DNA of 55,146 nucleotides. Source: JACNKV01 sp964422145. Its GTDB lineage: Bacteria > Fidelibacterota > Marinisomatia > Marinisomatales > JACNKV01. Of the stretch, positions 33,411 through 42,243 are shown piece after piece. Positions within the stretch are counted from its first letter, which is position 1; each line of letters opens with the position of its first letter. The notes under the pieces were generated by a model, which saw only the letters and a program-made list of their open reading frames with translations, had not been told where the DNA came from and did not search any database. The stretch spans positions 1 through 55,146 of the forward strand of contig CAYQZV010000016.1 in the NCBI GenBank assembly GCA_964422145.1. The letters run 5' to 3'. The position numbers and the translations under genes were made by a program.

Positions 33411-34867
33411 TGGTTTTGAAAACGGAAGCAATTCGAAATACACTTGTATTTTTATTAGCAAAAGCATTTAATGAATTATTTCCGCCGCGACGGCTGGTTA
33501 TCGAACATTCATTTTCGGATGGATTATTTTGCCATGAAGCCAACTGGGAAGATATTACCGAAAAAGAGGTAAATCAATTAGACGAATATTTACATGAATG
33601 GATCACAAACTCTACTCCGATCATCCAAGAAAATCAATCCAAAGAATCCGTTTTACAAAATTTGATTCTTATGGACTCAAAGAGTAAAATAGAATTAGTA
33701 CACCAATGGGAGATTGATCCAATTCCAGTTATTCGGTTTGGAGAGCATTGGGATCTTCAAATCGGTAAGATTCAAACCGATAAGAGCAAACTCAATTGTT
33801 TTTCACTGTTAAAATATAACAACGGATTTTTAATCAGGATTTTCCACGATCATATCAGAGAAAGATCCTTCATTGATCACCCGAAATTATTTTCGATTAT
33901 TGAAGAACACGAGCGATGGGGGTCCATCCTTAGAGTGTCCACCATTCGTGAAATGAACGAAGTGATCCGAAACGGAAATATCCGTGAAATGATATGGGTC
34001 GCAGAAGGATTGCACGAAAAGAAAATCAGTCATATGGCGGATCAATTAGCCAAGGAATTTCCAAATAGAAAATTGGTGACCATTGCCGGTCCTTCATCCT
34101 CTGGGAAAACCACCTTCGCCAAACGATTAGGGGTTCAACTTCGGGTAAATGGGTTTAATACGGTGCAAATTTCGATGGATGATTACTTTGTGGACCGAAA
34201 ACAAATAGAACGAAATGATAAGGGTGAGATTGATTTTGAAAATATTGATATATTAAATGTTCATTTGCTGAGTGAACGGATACAAAAGTTATTGAGTGGG
34301 GAGTCCATTCCAAAAAGAAAGTTTGATTTTGTTTCAGGAGAAGGCAAAGATACGAACGAAGAAATTAAATTAGGGAAATGGGATTTTGTCATTTTGGAAG
34401 GCATACATTGTTTGAATCCAAAATTGACTACAAAACTCGGAAAAAATAATCTGCAGCGGATCTATATCAGTGCGATTACTCAAATGAATATGGATGCAAA
34501 TCACAGGGTATCCACATCAGACAATCGATTGCTTCGAAGAATTGTGAGAGACCATAAATTCAGAGGATATCCGGTTGAAAAGACGATCGAAAGATGGTCG
34601 ATGGTTCGTCGAGGAGAAGAGCGAAACATCTTTCCGTTTCAAGAAGAGGCTGATATGATGTTCAATTCATCGCTTGTGTATGAAATTCCTGTACTGGGAA
34701 AATATGTCAAACCGCTTTTAAGCAATAAAAATGTATCCGAGGAGGTCTTTGATCGTATTGAAAGATTACGTCCGCTTTTGGAGTTTTTCGAACCGATCGA
34801 TGAAGATCAGGTTCCGGGGATTTCAATCCTGCGTGAGTTTATCGGGGACAGCGATTTTAATTATTAG
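33410..34867 (+). CDS. Uridine kinase-like nucleoside kinase with N-terminal extension
   Basis: 485 aa. Residues about 222-420 hold the kinase: P-loop AGPSSSGKTTFA, then MDDYFVDRK and the RRIVRDHKFRGYP lid, matching the PRK/uridine kinase family. The roughly 210-residue N-terminal part has no motif I recognise and lacks an obvious TGS domain. Many long bacterial uridine-kinase relatives have a TGS domain here, so this may be a diverged or different front part. Its stop codon overlaps the stop of ggt on the other strand. Confidence 0.82.
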   Translation: MVLKTEAIRNTLVFLLAKAFNELFPPRRLVIEHSFSDGLFCHEANWEDITEKEVNQLDEYLHEWITNSTPIIQENQSKESVLQNLILMDSKSKIELVHQWEIDPIPVIRFGEHWDLQIGKIQTDKSKLNCFSLLKYNNGFLIRIFHDHIRERSFIDHPKLFSIIEEHERWGSILRVSTIREMNEVIRNGNIREMIWVAEGLHEKKISHMADQLAKEFPNRKLVTIAGPSSSGKTTFAKRLGVQLRVNGFNTVQISMDDYFVDRKQIERNDKGEIDFENIDILNVHLLSERIQKLLSGESIPKRKFDFVSGEGKDTNEEIKLGKWDFVILEGIHCLNPKLTTKLGKNNLQRIYISAITQMNMDANHRVSTSDNRLLRRIVRDHKFRGYPVEKTIERWSMVRRGEERNIFPFQEEADMMFNSSLVYEIPVLGKYVKPLLSNKNVSEEVFDRIERLRPLLEFFEPIDEDQVPGISILREFIGDSDFNY

Positions 34868-36558
34868 TAACCGACCGCTGAATTATTCCCTCTAGGGTCA
34901 GCTCCGCCGTATAAACGGGTTTCATGGATTTGTATCCCGTTGGCGTGACCGATCTTTCCCCATCGATAGGGTTTGATTTGGTGCCCCATTTCTGTCAATG
35001 CCTGCTGAACATCAGCTGATAAACTGAACGGTTCAACGGTAATTTGATCGGGCAGCCATTGCGAATGTACACGTGAAGCCGTCACGGCATCTTCGATATT
35101 CATTCCGTAAACCGTTGTATTCAAAATGACTTGAAGTACGGTGGTGATGATCGTAGATCCGCCGGGTGAACCAATCACAAGAATCGGTTGTCCATTTTTT
35201 AAGACAAGAGTCGGCGTCATCGAACTGAGCGGCCGTTTCCCTGCTTGGATGGCGTTGGCGTCATTTCCGATCAATCCAAAGAAGTTTGCCGTTCCCGGTT
35301 TCGTCGAAAAATCATCCATTTCGTTGTTCAGAAAAAAGCCCGCGCCATTGACAACAATCCCTGATCCGTAACTCGTATTCAGTGTAATGGTTACACTGAC
35401 GCAATTTCCGTCTTTATCGGCAACGGAGTAATGGGTCGTCTCTCTGCTTTCGTAAGGAGCGGGATCTCCGGGAAAGAGTTCACTGCTCGACGTGGCGGAT
35501 TCCATTGAAATGGTTGATGCTCGTTCTGCGGCGTAGTCCTCGGATAAAAACATGGCATAAGGGTTTGTCCAAAATTCCGGGTCTCCCAAATGCTCGGCCC
35601 GGTCAGCATAGGCTCTTCGTTCAACTTCGGTTAACAGATGCACGTAAGCTGAGGAATTCCAACTTAGAGAATCCAGCGGAAATGTTTCGAGCATATTCAG
35701 CATATGGATCAGCAGTAATCCGCCGGAGCTCGGCGGCCCCATTGAGATAACGTCCAGATCACGGAATTGACCTTTTACCGGATCCCTATACACCGAATGA
35801 TAGTTAGTCAGATCGTCATACGTAATCAGTCCATTTCCATTTTGCATTTCCTGAACAATCAATTCTGCCGTCTTTCCGGAATAAAATCCATCTCTGCCTT
35901 TTTGAGCAATCCGTGTTAGCGTTTTTGCAAGATCACGTTGATACAAGATGTCATCATGCAGCCAGTTAGAACTGTCTTTTTTAACAAATGTTTCGGTTGC
36001 TCCCTCATTGTAAAAGAACAACCCTTTATACATATTCAAGTGGTTCGCAAAATCATGAGAGATCGGGAACCCGCCGCGAGCCAGCCGGATCGCAGGTGCC
36101 AATGCCTGCCGAAGCGAGATATTGCCTGATCCGTGATCCTGAAACACGCGAAGTAAACCGTCTACGGTTCCGGGAACTCCAACCGCTAGAGGAGAATAAA
36201 GTGACATGCCACGGATCACTTCCTTGTTTTCATCCAAATACATGTCTCTGTGGGCGGTTGTGGGTGCGACTTCACGAAAGTCTAATGTGAAAGTTTCACC
36301 GGATTCCAGTCGGGCAACTAAAAAACCACCTCCGCCTAAATTTCCTGCTTGCGGATAAGTCACGGCTAACGCGAATCCCGTGGCAACGGCAGCATCGATT
36401 GCATTACCGCCATTTTTCATGATCTCAACACCGACTTTGGATGCAAGTTCACTCGCAGAGACGACCAGTCCGTTTTCAGCATAAACCGGTTTTGATACAC
36501 CGATGTTTGGAATAATAAATATACACGAAAGGATCAGTGAAAGACATGATCTAACCAT
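34864..36558 (-). CDS. ggt: Gamma-glutamyltransferase
   Basis: 564 aa from ATG 36558, which has AAAGGAG with a 7-nt gap before it. A longer frame uses a TTG upstream. The signal peptide (MVRSCLSLILSCIFIIPNIG) sends it to the periplasm. The self-cleavage nucleophile is the first Thr of TTHYSV (about Thr374), which starts the small subunit. PGTVDGLL, MGPPSSGG, GSPGGSTII and NNEMDDFS are family signatures. GGT splits glutathione and other gamma-glutamyl amides. Its relative CapD acts on poly-gamma-glutamate, which may matter because pgsBC is in the same genome. No CapD-specific feature can be asserted. Confidence 0.93.
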   Translation of the reverse strand: MVRSCLSLILSCIFIIPNIGVSKPVYAENGLVVSASELASKVGVEIMKNGGNAIDAAVATGFALAVTYPQAGNLGGGGFLVARLESGETFTLDFREVAPTTAHRDMYLDENKEVIRGMSLYSPLAVGVPGTVDGLLRVFQDHGSGNISLRQALAPAIRLARGGFPISHDFANHLNMYKGLFFYNEGATETFVKKDSSNWLHDDILYQRDLAKTLTRIAQKGRDGFYSGKTAELIVQEMQNGNGLITYDDLTNYHSVYRDPVKGQFRDLDVISMGPPSSGGLLLIHMLNMLETFPLDSLSWNSSAYVHLLTEVERRAYADRAEHLGDPEFWTNPYAMFLSEDYAAERASTISMESATSSSELFPGDPAPYESRETTHYSVADKDGNCVSVTITLNTSYGSGIVVNGAGFFLNNEMDDFSTKPGTANFFGLIGNDANAIQAGKRPLSSMTPTLVLKNGQPILVIGSPGGSTIITTVLQVILNTTVYGMNIEDAVTASRVHSQWLPDQITVEPFSLSADVQQALTEMGHQIKPYRWGKIGHANGIQIHETRLYGGADPRGNNSAVGY

Positions 36559-36603
36559 TAGAATTCTCCTTTTGATCAAGGTGAAGAATGATGAAGGCGT
36601 GAT

Positions 36604-37911
36604 TTATACGTCTAATTTTTCCCGCAGTACATCGACAATTGAATCAGCCTGAATACGAACTTGTTCCATCGAATCCCGGTCACGCAGCGTAACGGTTCCG
36701 TCTTCCATGGTATCATGATCGACCGTGACACCAAAAGGCGTTCCGGCTTCGTCTTGTCTACGATACCGCTTACCGATAGATCCGCCGAGATCGAAGAACG
36801 CGCTGAATTCTTTCCGGATGTCCTTGACGATTTTCTGCGCCATTTCCGGTTGCCCGTCTTTTTTGACAAGAGGAAAGACGGCACAGGTGATCGGAGCGAT
36901 CCGCGGTGAAAGTTTTAGAACCGTGCGTTTTTCTTCAAGGACTTCCTCCTCGGTATACGCATCGACCAGGCAGGTAAGAAATGCCCGATCCACACCGGCG
37001 GAAGATTCCACAACCGCAGGGACATACCGCTGATTCGTTTGGGGATCGAAGTAATTTTGTTTTTTCCCGCTGTGTTCATTGTGCTGATCCAGATCATAGG
37101 TGCCGCGGTCTGCGATACCTTCCAATTCAGACCAGCCGAACGGAAACTCATATTCCACATCATAACATGCGGATGAATAATGAGCTAATTCATCATCTCC
37201 ATGAGGGCGGAGCTGAAGTTTATCAGGAGTCACCCCAAGTTGTTTAAACCAATTCAGACGTTCGTTACTCCAATAGTCCAACCACTTAGTGGTTTCATCC
37301 GGATGGACGAAAAATTCCATTTCCATCTGTTCAAACTCACGAGTGCGAAATAGAAAATTACCGGTCGTGATCTCATTACGAAATGCTTTTCCCAGCTGTG
37401 CAATACCAAAGGGAATTTTCTGTCTTGAAGTAGTTTGAACGTTGGCATAATTCACAAAAATACCTTGTGCCGTTTCGGGACGGAGGTAGGTCATCTCACC
37501 GGAATCTTCAACAGGACCAATAGCGGTTTTGAACATTAAATTGAATTGACGGGGTTCCGTCCAATCTTTGATCCCGCATTTCTTACAGGGCTTATCTAAA
37601 TCTATATGATCGGCGCGATATCGTGATTTACATTGTTTGCAATCCACCATTGGATCATGAAAATTGGAGACATGTCCGCTGGCTTCCCAAACACGCGGAT
37701 GCATCAGAATAGACGCATCCATCCCGACAATATTATCTCGGGAAGTGACCATATTATGCCACCAGTCATTTTTTATTTTACGCTTCATCTCAACACCGAG
37801 CGGACCATAATCCCAGGTGGAACCCAACCCGCCGTAAATTTCGGAGCTTTGGAAAATAAATCCGCGGCGTTTACAAAGTGATACTATATTTTCGATTGAT
37901 TTTAAATTCAT
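36604..37911 (-). CDS. glyS: Glycyl-tRNA synthetase (single-chain, eukaryote-like type)
   Basis: 435 aa class II synthetase. The RPETAQGIF motif, the motif-2 FRNEIT and REFEQMEMEFF segments, and the CxxC pairs of the insert (DCKQCK ... CKKCG) identify the homodimeric GlyRS, not the alpha2beta2 type. The C-terminal anticodon domain (CAVFPLVKKDG) is complete. It lies downstream of topA with a 27-nt gap. Confidence 0.94.
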   Translation of the reverse strand: MNLKSIENIVSLCKRRGFIFQSSEIYGGLGSTWDYGPLGVEMKRKIKNDWWHNMVTSRDNIVGMDASILMHPRVWEASGHVSNFHDPMVDCKQCKSRYRADHIDLDKPCKKCGIKDWTEPRQFNLMFKTAIGPVEDSGEMTYLRPETAQGIFVNYANVQTTSRQKIPFGIAQLGKAFRNEITTGNFLFRTREFEQMEMEFFVHPDETTKWLDYWSNERLNWFKQLGVTPDKLQLRPHGDDELAHYSSACYDVEYEFPFGWSELEGIADRGTYDLDQHNEHSGKKQNYFDPQTNQRYVPAVVESSAGVDRAFLTCLVDAYTEEEVLEEKRTVLKLSPRIAPITCAVFPLVKKDGQPEMAQKIVKDIRKEFSAFFDLGGSIGKRYRRQDEAGTPFGVTVDHDTMEDGTVTLRDRDSMEQVRIQADSIVDVLREKLDV

Positions 37912-37938
37912 TGTTTTCCTAAATAAAACGTTAGTTTA

Positions 37939-40440
37939 TCAAGATTTCCTTCTTTTTTTCCTCTTCTTCGGAGGATTCGCTCTTCTTTTATCGATGATTG
38001 CAACAACCTCCTTCAAGGAAAGCGAGTCGATTTCTGATCCTTTGGGAATGGGAGCGTTAATTTTTCCGTCGGTAATATACGGTCCGTACCGGCCATCTTT
38101 GATTATCAGAGATTCTCCGGATTCCGGATGATTGCCTACAACCTTTAATTCAACCGAGCGCGTATTCTTTTTGGCTAACACATCAAGTGCATCCGTGAGT
38201 TGAACGGTTATCGGTGAAAGAGGAGGTATGAGTTTCGCATTTGATTTTCCGCAACGAAGATAAGGTCCGTACCGACCGAGGTCAGCATAGATTTCTTCAC
38301 CGGATTCTGGATGTTTTCCTAATAATTTTGGCAGGGATAATAGTGCGACGGCCATGTCAAGTGTGACATCATCCGGATCGGTGTTTTTCAGCAGGGATTT
38401 CCGTTTTGTTGTGTCCCCGAGCTGAACATAATATCCGTACGGTCCCTCTTTTAAAAAGATGAGCTCACCCGATTCAGGATCTTTCCCGAGGGATGTGTCT
38501 TTTTTCTCGGGTTTTTCCAGCAATTCTTGAATTTTTTCCGGTGTTAAATCACCGGGGGCAACACTCATTGGAATTGCAATGGTGTTTTCATCAAATCTGA
38601 GATAAGGGCCAAACTGTCCGATACGTCCTTCGACGGTATCATGTTGAGTGTCGATGGAGCAGGCCTTCCGAATATCAATCTCTGAATTGAGCATATCTTC
38701 AAGTCCGATTTGTTTTTCTTTTCCGAAATAAAATGCATTCATAAAAGGCAGTGCGTTTCGTTCTCCGCGTGATATTTCATCAAGATTGTCTTCCATCTTG
38801 GCAGTGAATTTTGCATTGACCAAAGATTCGAAATGATTTTCCAATAACTGAGTGACAGCTACCGCAATATAGGTAGGAATGAGTTTGCCTTTGGTCAGTT
38901 TTACATAGTCCCGATGTTGAATCGTATCAATAATCGATGCGTACGTTGACGGACGTCCGATGCCTTGCGATTCCAGTTCTTTAACAAGAGAAGCTTCTGT
39001 GAATCGTGCCGGTGGTTTCGTTGCATGATCGGATACATCGATGGATTGACATCCGAGGGCATCTTTCTCATTCAGTTTGGGTAAGATTACCTCATTTGGT
39101 GCTTTTTGAGATTTTCGGTCATCGCTTCCTTCAACATAGACACGCATGTATCCAGGGAAGGTGATCACTTTTCCTCTCGAACGGAACACCGCATTTTGGT
39201 TTGAGATGTAAATGATTGTCTGCAATAATTTAGCCGGCAGCATTTGAGACGCGATCGTGCGTTTCCATATTAATTCATATAAACGTGAAGCATCTTTTCC
39301 AAGAGAATTCGCTACGACGGACGGTGCACTGAATTGAGTTCCGGCCGGGCGGATGGCTTCGTGAGCTTCTTGTGCATTTTTTACTTTTGTTACATAAATA
39401 TTGGGTTTTGCCGGGAGGTATTCTTGACCGTAGACTGTCTCAATATGGCTTCGTGCTGCTTGAAGTGCCTCTTGAGAGAGATGGGTAGAATCCGTACGCA
39501 TATAGGTGATGAATCCGGCTTCATATAATTGCTGAGCCGTTCGCATTGTTCTTTTAGCAGAAAAACTCAGTTTTCTTCCGGCCTCCTGTTGAAGGGTGCT
39601 GGTTGTAAACGGCGGCGATGGACGGGAAGATTGAGGTTTTGTTTCAATTTGGTCTACTGTCCATTCACCGTTGAGGAGTTTGGTTTTTAATTCTTCGGCA
39701 TCAGCTTGGTTCAGCAATATCCTGTTTTTATTTTTCAGCTTACCCGTTGTTTTATCAAAGTCACTTCCGCGGGCTAATTTTTCACCTTCCAGAGTGTAAA
39801 GCCGAGATTGGAATTTCTCGTTGCCACTTGTAAGCAATTCAGTGACCAGATCATAATATTCCGCTTGAATGAATCGTGCTCTTTCACGATCTCGATCGAC
39901 GATGATTTTTACCGCAGCGGATTGAACCCTTCCCGCTGATAATGCCGTTTTCACAAATTTCATGTTTTTTTGAAGTGTGTTCCATAGAAGAGGAGAAATC
40001 TTATATCCGACCAATCGATCAATAATTCGCCGTGTTTTTTGCGCTGAGACCATATTCTCATCAATGAGATGGGAATGGGACATTCCTTCTAAAACACCTT
40101 GTTTTGTGATTTCTGTAAATTGAACCCGTTTTAAATTGGCTTTAGGTATTTCACTTGCAATATGATCCGCGATGGCTTCACCTTCACGATCAGGGTCTGT
40201 TGCGATAATCACGGTTTCAACCTGTTTTGATTTAGTCTTTAACTCGCGGATGAACGTTTTGCGATCCGGTAAAACCTGCAAGGTCATCTTAAAGTCATCT
40301 TCGATATCAATGCCGATTTCTTTTTTAGGGAGATCCTTAACATGCCCAACACAGGCAAGCACTTCATATCTGTCACCCAGATACTTGGATATCGTTCTGG
40401 CTTTCGAAGGAGATTCAACAATTAAAAGTGATTTTGTCAT
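37939..40440 (-). CDS. topA: DNA topoisomerase I
   Basis: 833 aa type IA enzyme that relaxes negative supercoils. The Toprim domain opens with VESPSKARTI and has DPDREGEAIADHI. The catalytic Tyr is in TYMRTDST. The C-terminal part has no Cys4 zinc fingers. Instead it has three repeats around PESGE...GRYGPY (residues about 665-820), the topoisomerase C-terminal repeat type, and a lysine-rich tail. Complete and normal length. Confidence 0.95.
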   Translation of the reverse strand: MTKSLLIVESPSKARTISKYLGDRYEVLACVGHVKDLPKKEIGIDIEDDFKMTLQVLPDRKTFIRELKTKSKQVETVIIATDPDREGEAIADHIASEIPKANLKRVQFTEITKQGVLEGMSHSHLIDENMVSAQKTRRIIDRLVGYKISPLLWNTLQKNMKFVKTALSAGRVQSAAVKIIVDRDRERARFIQAEYYDLVTELLTSGNEKFQSRLYTLEGEKLARGSDFDKTTGKLKNKNRILLNQADAEELKTKLLNGEWTVDQIETKPQSSRPSPPFTTSTLQQEAGRKLSFSAKRTMRTAQQLYEAGFITYMRTDSTHLSQEALQAARSHIETVYGQEYLPAKPNIYVTKVKNAQEAHEAIRPAGTQFSAPSVVANSLGKDASRLYELIWKRTIASQMLPAKLLQTIIYISNQNAVFRSRGKVITFPGYMRVYVEGSDDRKSQKAPNEVILPKLNEKDALGCQSIDVSDHATKPPARFTEASLVKELESQGIGRPSTYASIIDTIQHRDYVKLTKGKLIPTYIAVAVTQLLENHFESLVNAKFTAKMEDNLDEISRGERNALPFMNAFYFGKEKQIGLEDMLNSEIDIRKACSIDTQHDTVEGRIGQFGPYLRFDENTIAIPMSVAPGDLTPEKIQELLEKPEKKDTSLGKDPESGELIFLKEGPYGYYVQLGDTTKRKSLLKNTDPDDVTLDMAVALLSLPKLLGKHPESGEEIYADLGRYGPYLRCGKSNAKLIPPLSPITVQLTDALDVLAKKNTRSVELKVVGNHPESGESLIIKDGRYGPYITDGKINAPIPKGSEIDSLSLKEVVAIIDKRRANPPKKRKKRRKS

Positions 40441-40510
40441 TTTCAGTAATGTCCGTATGCGTGTTTAATTATCTCAGAATATGATACGTTTCAGTGATCA
40501 GAATCCAATA

Positions 40511-41773
40511 TTATTTTTTTGTAAGAAAGTAGTCTGTCAATTGATCGAACGGAACCGATGATTGTGTGCCGGTCTCTAATTCTTTCACAATGGCAGTTTG
40601 GTTGTTAAACTCATCATCACCGATGATAACTGCATGTACCGCGCCTAACCGATTTGCATCTCTCATTTGAGCTTTCATACTCCGGCGAAGCATATCGGTG
40701 CCGACAGAAATATCATGATTTCGAAGCGTATGAGATAACGATGAAACAAAAGTTCGCGGTGCGTCACCCAAACAAATGATATACACATGGTTTTTTGGTT
40801 CGCTGTCTACTAATTCAGATCCGATTAGAAGCATGATGCGTTCTACACCGGCGGCAAATCCGATGGCAGGAGTTGACTTTCCACCCAATGTTTCGACCAA
40901 ATTATCATAGCGCCCGCCGCCGCAGATTGCATCTTGAGCACCCAAAGCACTTGAGGTGATCTCAAAAGTCGTTCGGGTATAGTAATCCAATCCACGTACC
41001 ATGCGTTCATTCAATGTGAACGGAATGCCGATGTCAGAGAGCAGGATTTTTACATCTTCGAAATGCTGAGCATCTTCAATGGAGTGACAATCAGTAATCT
41101 TAGGTGCGGATGAAAGGATATCTATCTCTACCGGCGATTTTGTATCCAGAATTCGAAGCGGATTGGTTTCAAAACGTCGTTGACTTGTTTCAGACAGCTC
41201 ATTAAAATGCGGTCTTAGATAATCTTGAAGTGCTGTGCGATATTTACTGCGGCATTCAGCTGAACCGATACTGTTTAGATTTAACGTGATATTATTCAAT
41301 CCCAATGACTGAAAAAAGGACCACGCAATATCGATGACTTCAGCATCCTGCTCAGGATGAGGAGACCCAAAGGCTTCCACTCCGATTTGGTGGAATTGAC
41401 GGTACCGTCCTTTTTGCGGGCGTTCTCTGCGAAAGAGAGCATCCATGTAATATAATTTTGTCACGGGTGATAATTTATCCAAATTGTGCTGGATAAACGC
41501 ACGAACAACCGGTGCAGTCAGTTCAGGTTTTAGTGTGAGAGCTGTCCCGCCCTGATCAACCCAACTGTACATTTCTTTGGATACGATGTCGGTTTCTTCT
41601 CCGACTCCCCGGGCAAATAACGATGTGTTTTCAAAAGCGGGTGTTCGAATTTCTTTGTATCCGTATTTCTCCATGAATTGATGAAGCTTAGCTTCCAACA
41701 CCTGCCATTGGCGGGATGTGTCCGGAAGAATATCCGTTGTGCCTTTGATGGATTGTATCCGTTTTTGACTCAT
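40511..41773 (-). CDS. hisS: Histidyl-tRNA synthetase
   Basis: 420 aa class II synthetase. Motif 2 is FRRERPQKGRYRQFHQ. The histidine-specific RGLDYYTRT and the motif-3 GFAAGVERI are present, and the C-terminal anticodon-binding domain (VYIICLGD onward) is complete. Starts 3 nt after the upstream DUF2007 gene, so they share a transcript. Confidence 0.95.
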   Translation of the reverse strand: MSQKRIQSIKGTTDILPDTSRQWQVLEAKLHQFMEKYGYKEIRTPAFENTSLFARGVGEETDIVSKEMYSWVDQGGTALTLKPELTAPVVRAFIQHNLDKLSPVTKLYYMDALFRRERPQKGRYRQFHQIGVEAFGSPHPEQDAEVIDIAWSFFQSLGLNNITLNLNSIGSAECRSKYRTALQDYLRPHFNELSETSQRRFETNPLRILDTKSPVEIDILSSAPKITDCHSIEDAQHFEDVKILLSDIGIPFTLNERMVRGLDYYTRTTFEITSSALGAQDAICGGGRYDNLVETLGGKSTPAIGFAAGVERIMLLIGSELVDSEPKNHVYIICLGDAPRTFVSSLSHTLRNHDISVGTDMLRRSMKAQMRDANRLGAVHAVIIGDDEFNNQTAIVKELETGTQSSVPFDQLTDYFLTKK

Positions 41774-41776
41774 TCT

Positions 41777-42106
41777 CTATCCTACGATCGAGTTTAAAAT
41801 TGTTTCAGCTTGTGATTGATAATCCTCAGGGACATAAATCGTCACAAGCGTTCCGGGTAAATTCACGGCTGAAATGTTAAAAGCAGATTCGACCCAATCA
41901 GCTTTGATATAGTTGGGAATATTCTTTTTATCCAAAACTTCCGAAACCATCTCAGCATACACTTGTCCGGACACCGGAGGTAATTTGACCCAGTTAATTT
42001 CTTGCAAAGGAAGGTTCAGCGGTTCGGCATCTACCAGAGATACTTTACAATCGGCACAAACCTCAGTCCCTTCGACATATTCAGTTAAACATTCCGGACA
42101 GATCAT
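41777..42106 (-). CDS. Zinc-ribbon DUF2007 protein
   Basis: 109 aa from ATG 42106, which has AGAGG 8 nt upstream. The upstream GTG lies in the ribosome site. A zinc ribbon (Cys3, Cys6, Cys17, Cys20) precedes a DUF2007-like domain (VYAEMVSEVLDKKNIPNYI ... TIYVPEDYQSQAETIL), a small fold proposed to be a signal or regulatory module. First gene of the hisS-topA-glyS-ggt strand. Unknown function. Confidence 0.78.
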   Translation of the reverse strand: MICPECLTEYVEGTEVCADCKVSLVDAEPLNLPLQEINWVKLPPVSGQVYAEMVSEVLDKKNIPNYIKADWVESAFNISAVNLPGTLVTIYVPEDYQSQAETILNSIVG

Positions 42107-42243
42107 GATTTTCACCTCTTATTTATTAAAAGAATTTCTGACTTTCAGAAGATAGAATGAACGAAAAAAATAAAAAAATTGAATTCAATCAACTTGAAAC
42201 AGAAAAAACGGATTGAGTTATGCCAATGACAATCCGGTGTAAA

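Noticed and set aside
34864..34867. Overlapping stop codons of convergent genes as a regulatory device
   Set aside because: A 4-nt convergent overlap is common in compact genomes and needs no special explanation.
36661..37247. Several plus-strand frames opposite glyS
   Set aside because: They are shadows of a conserved gene, low in sense motifs and rich in rare residue strings.
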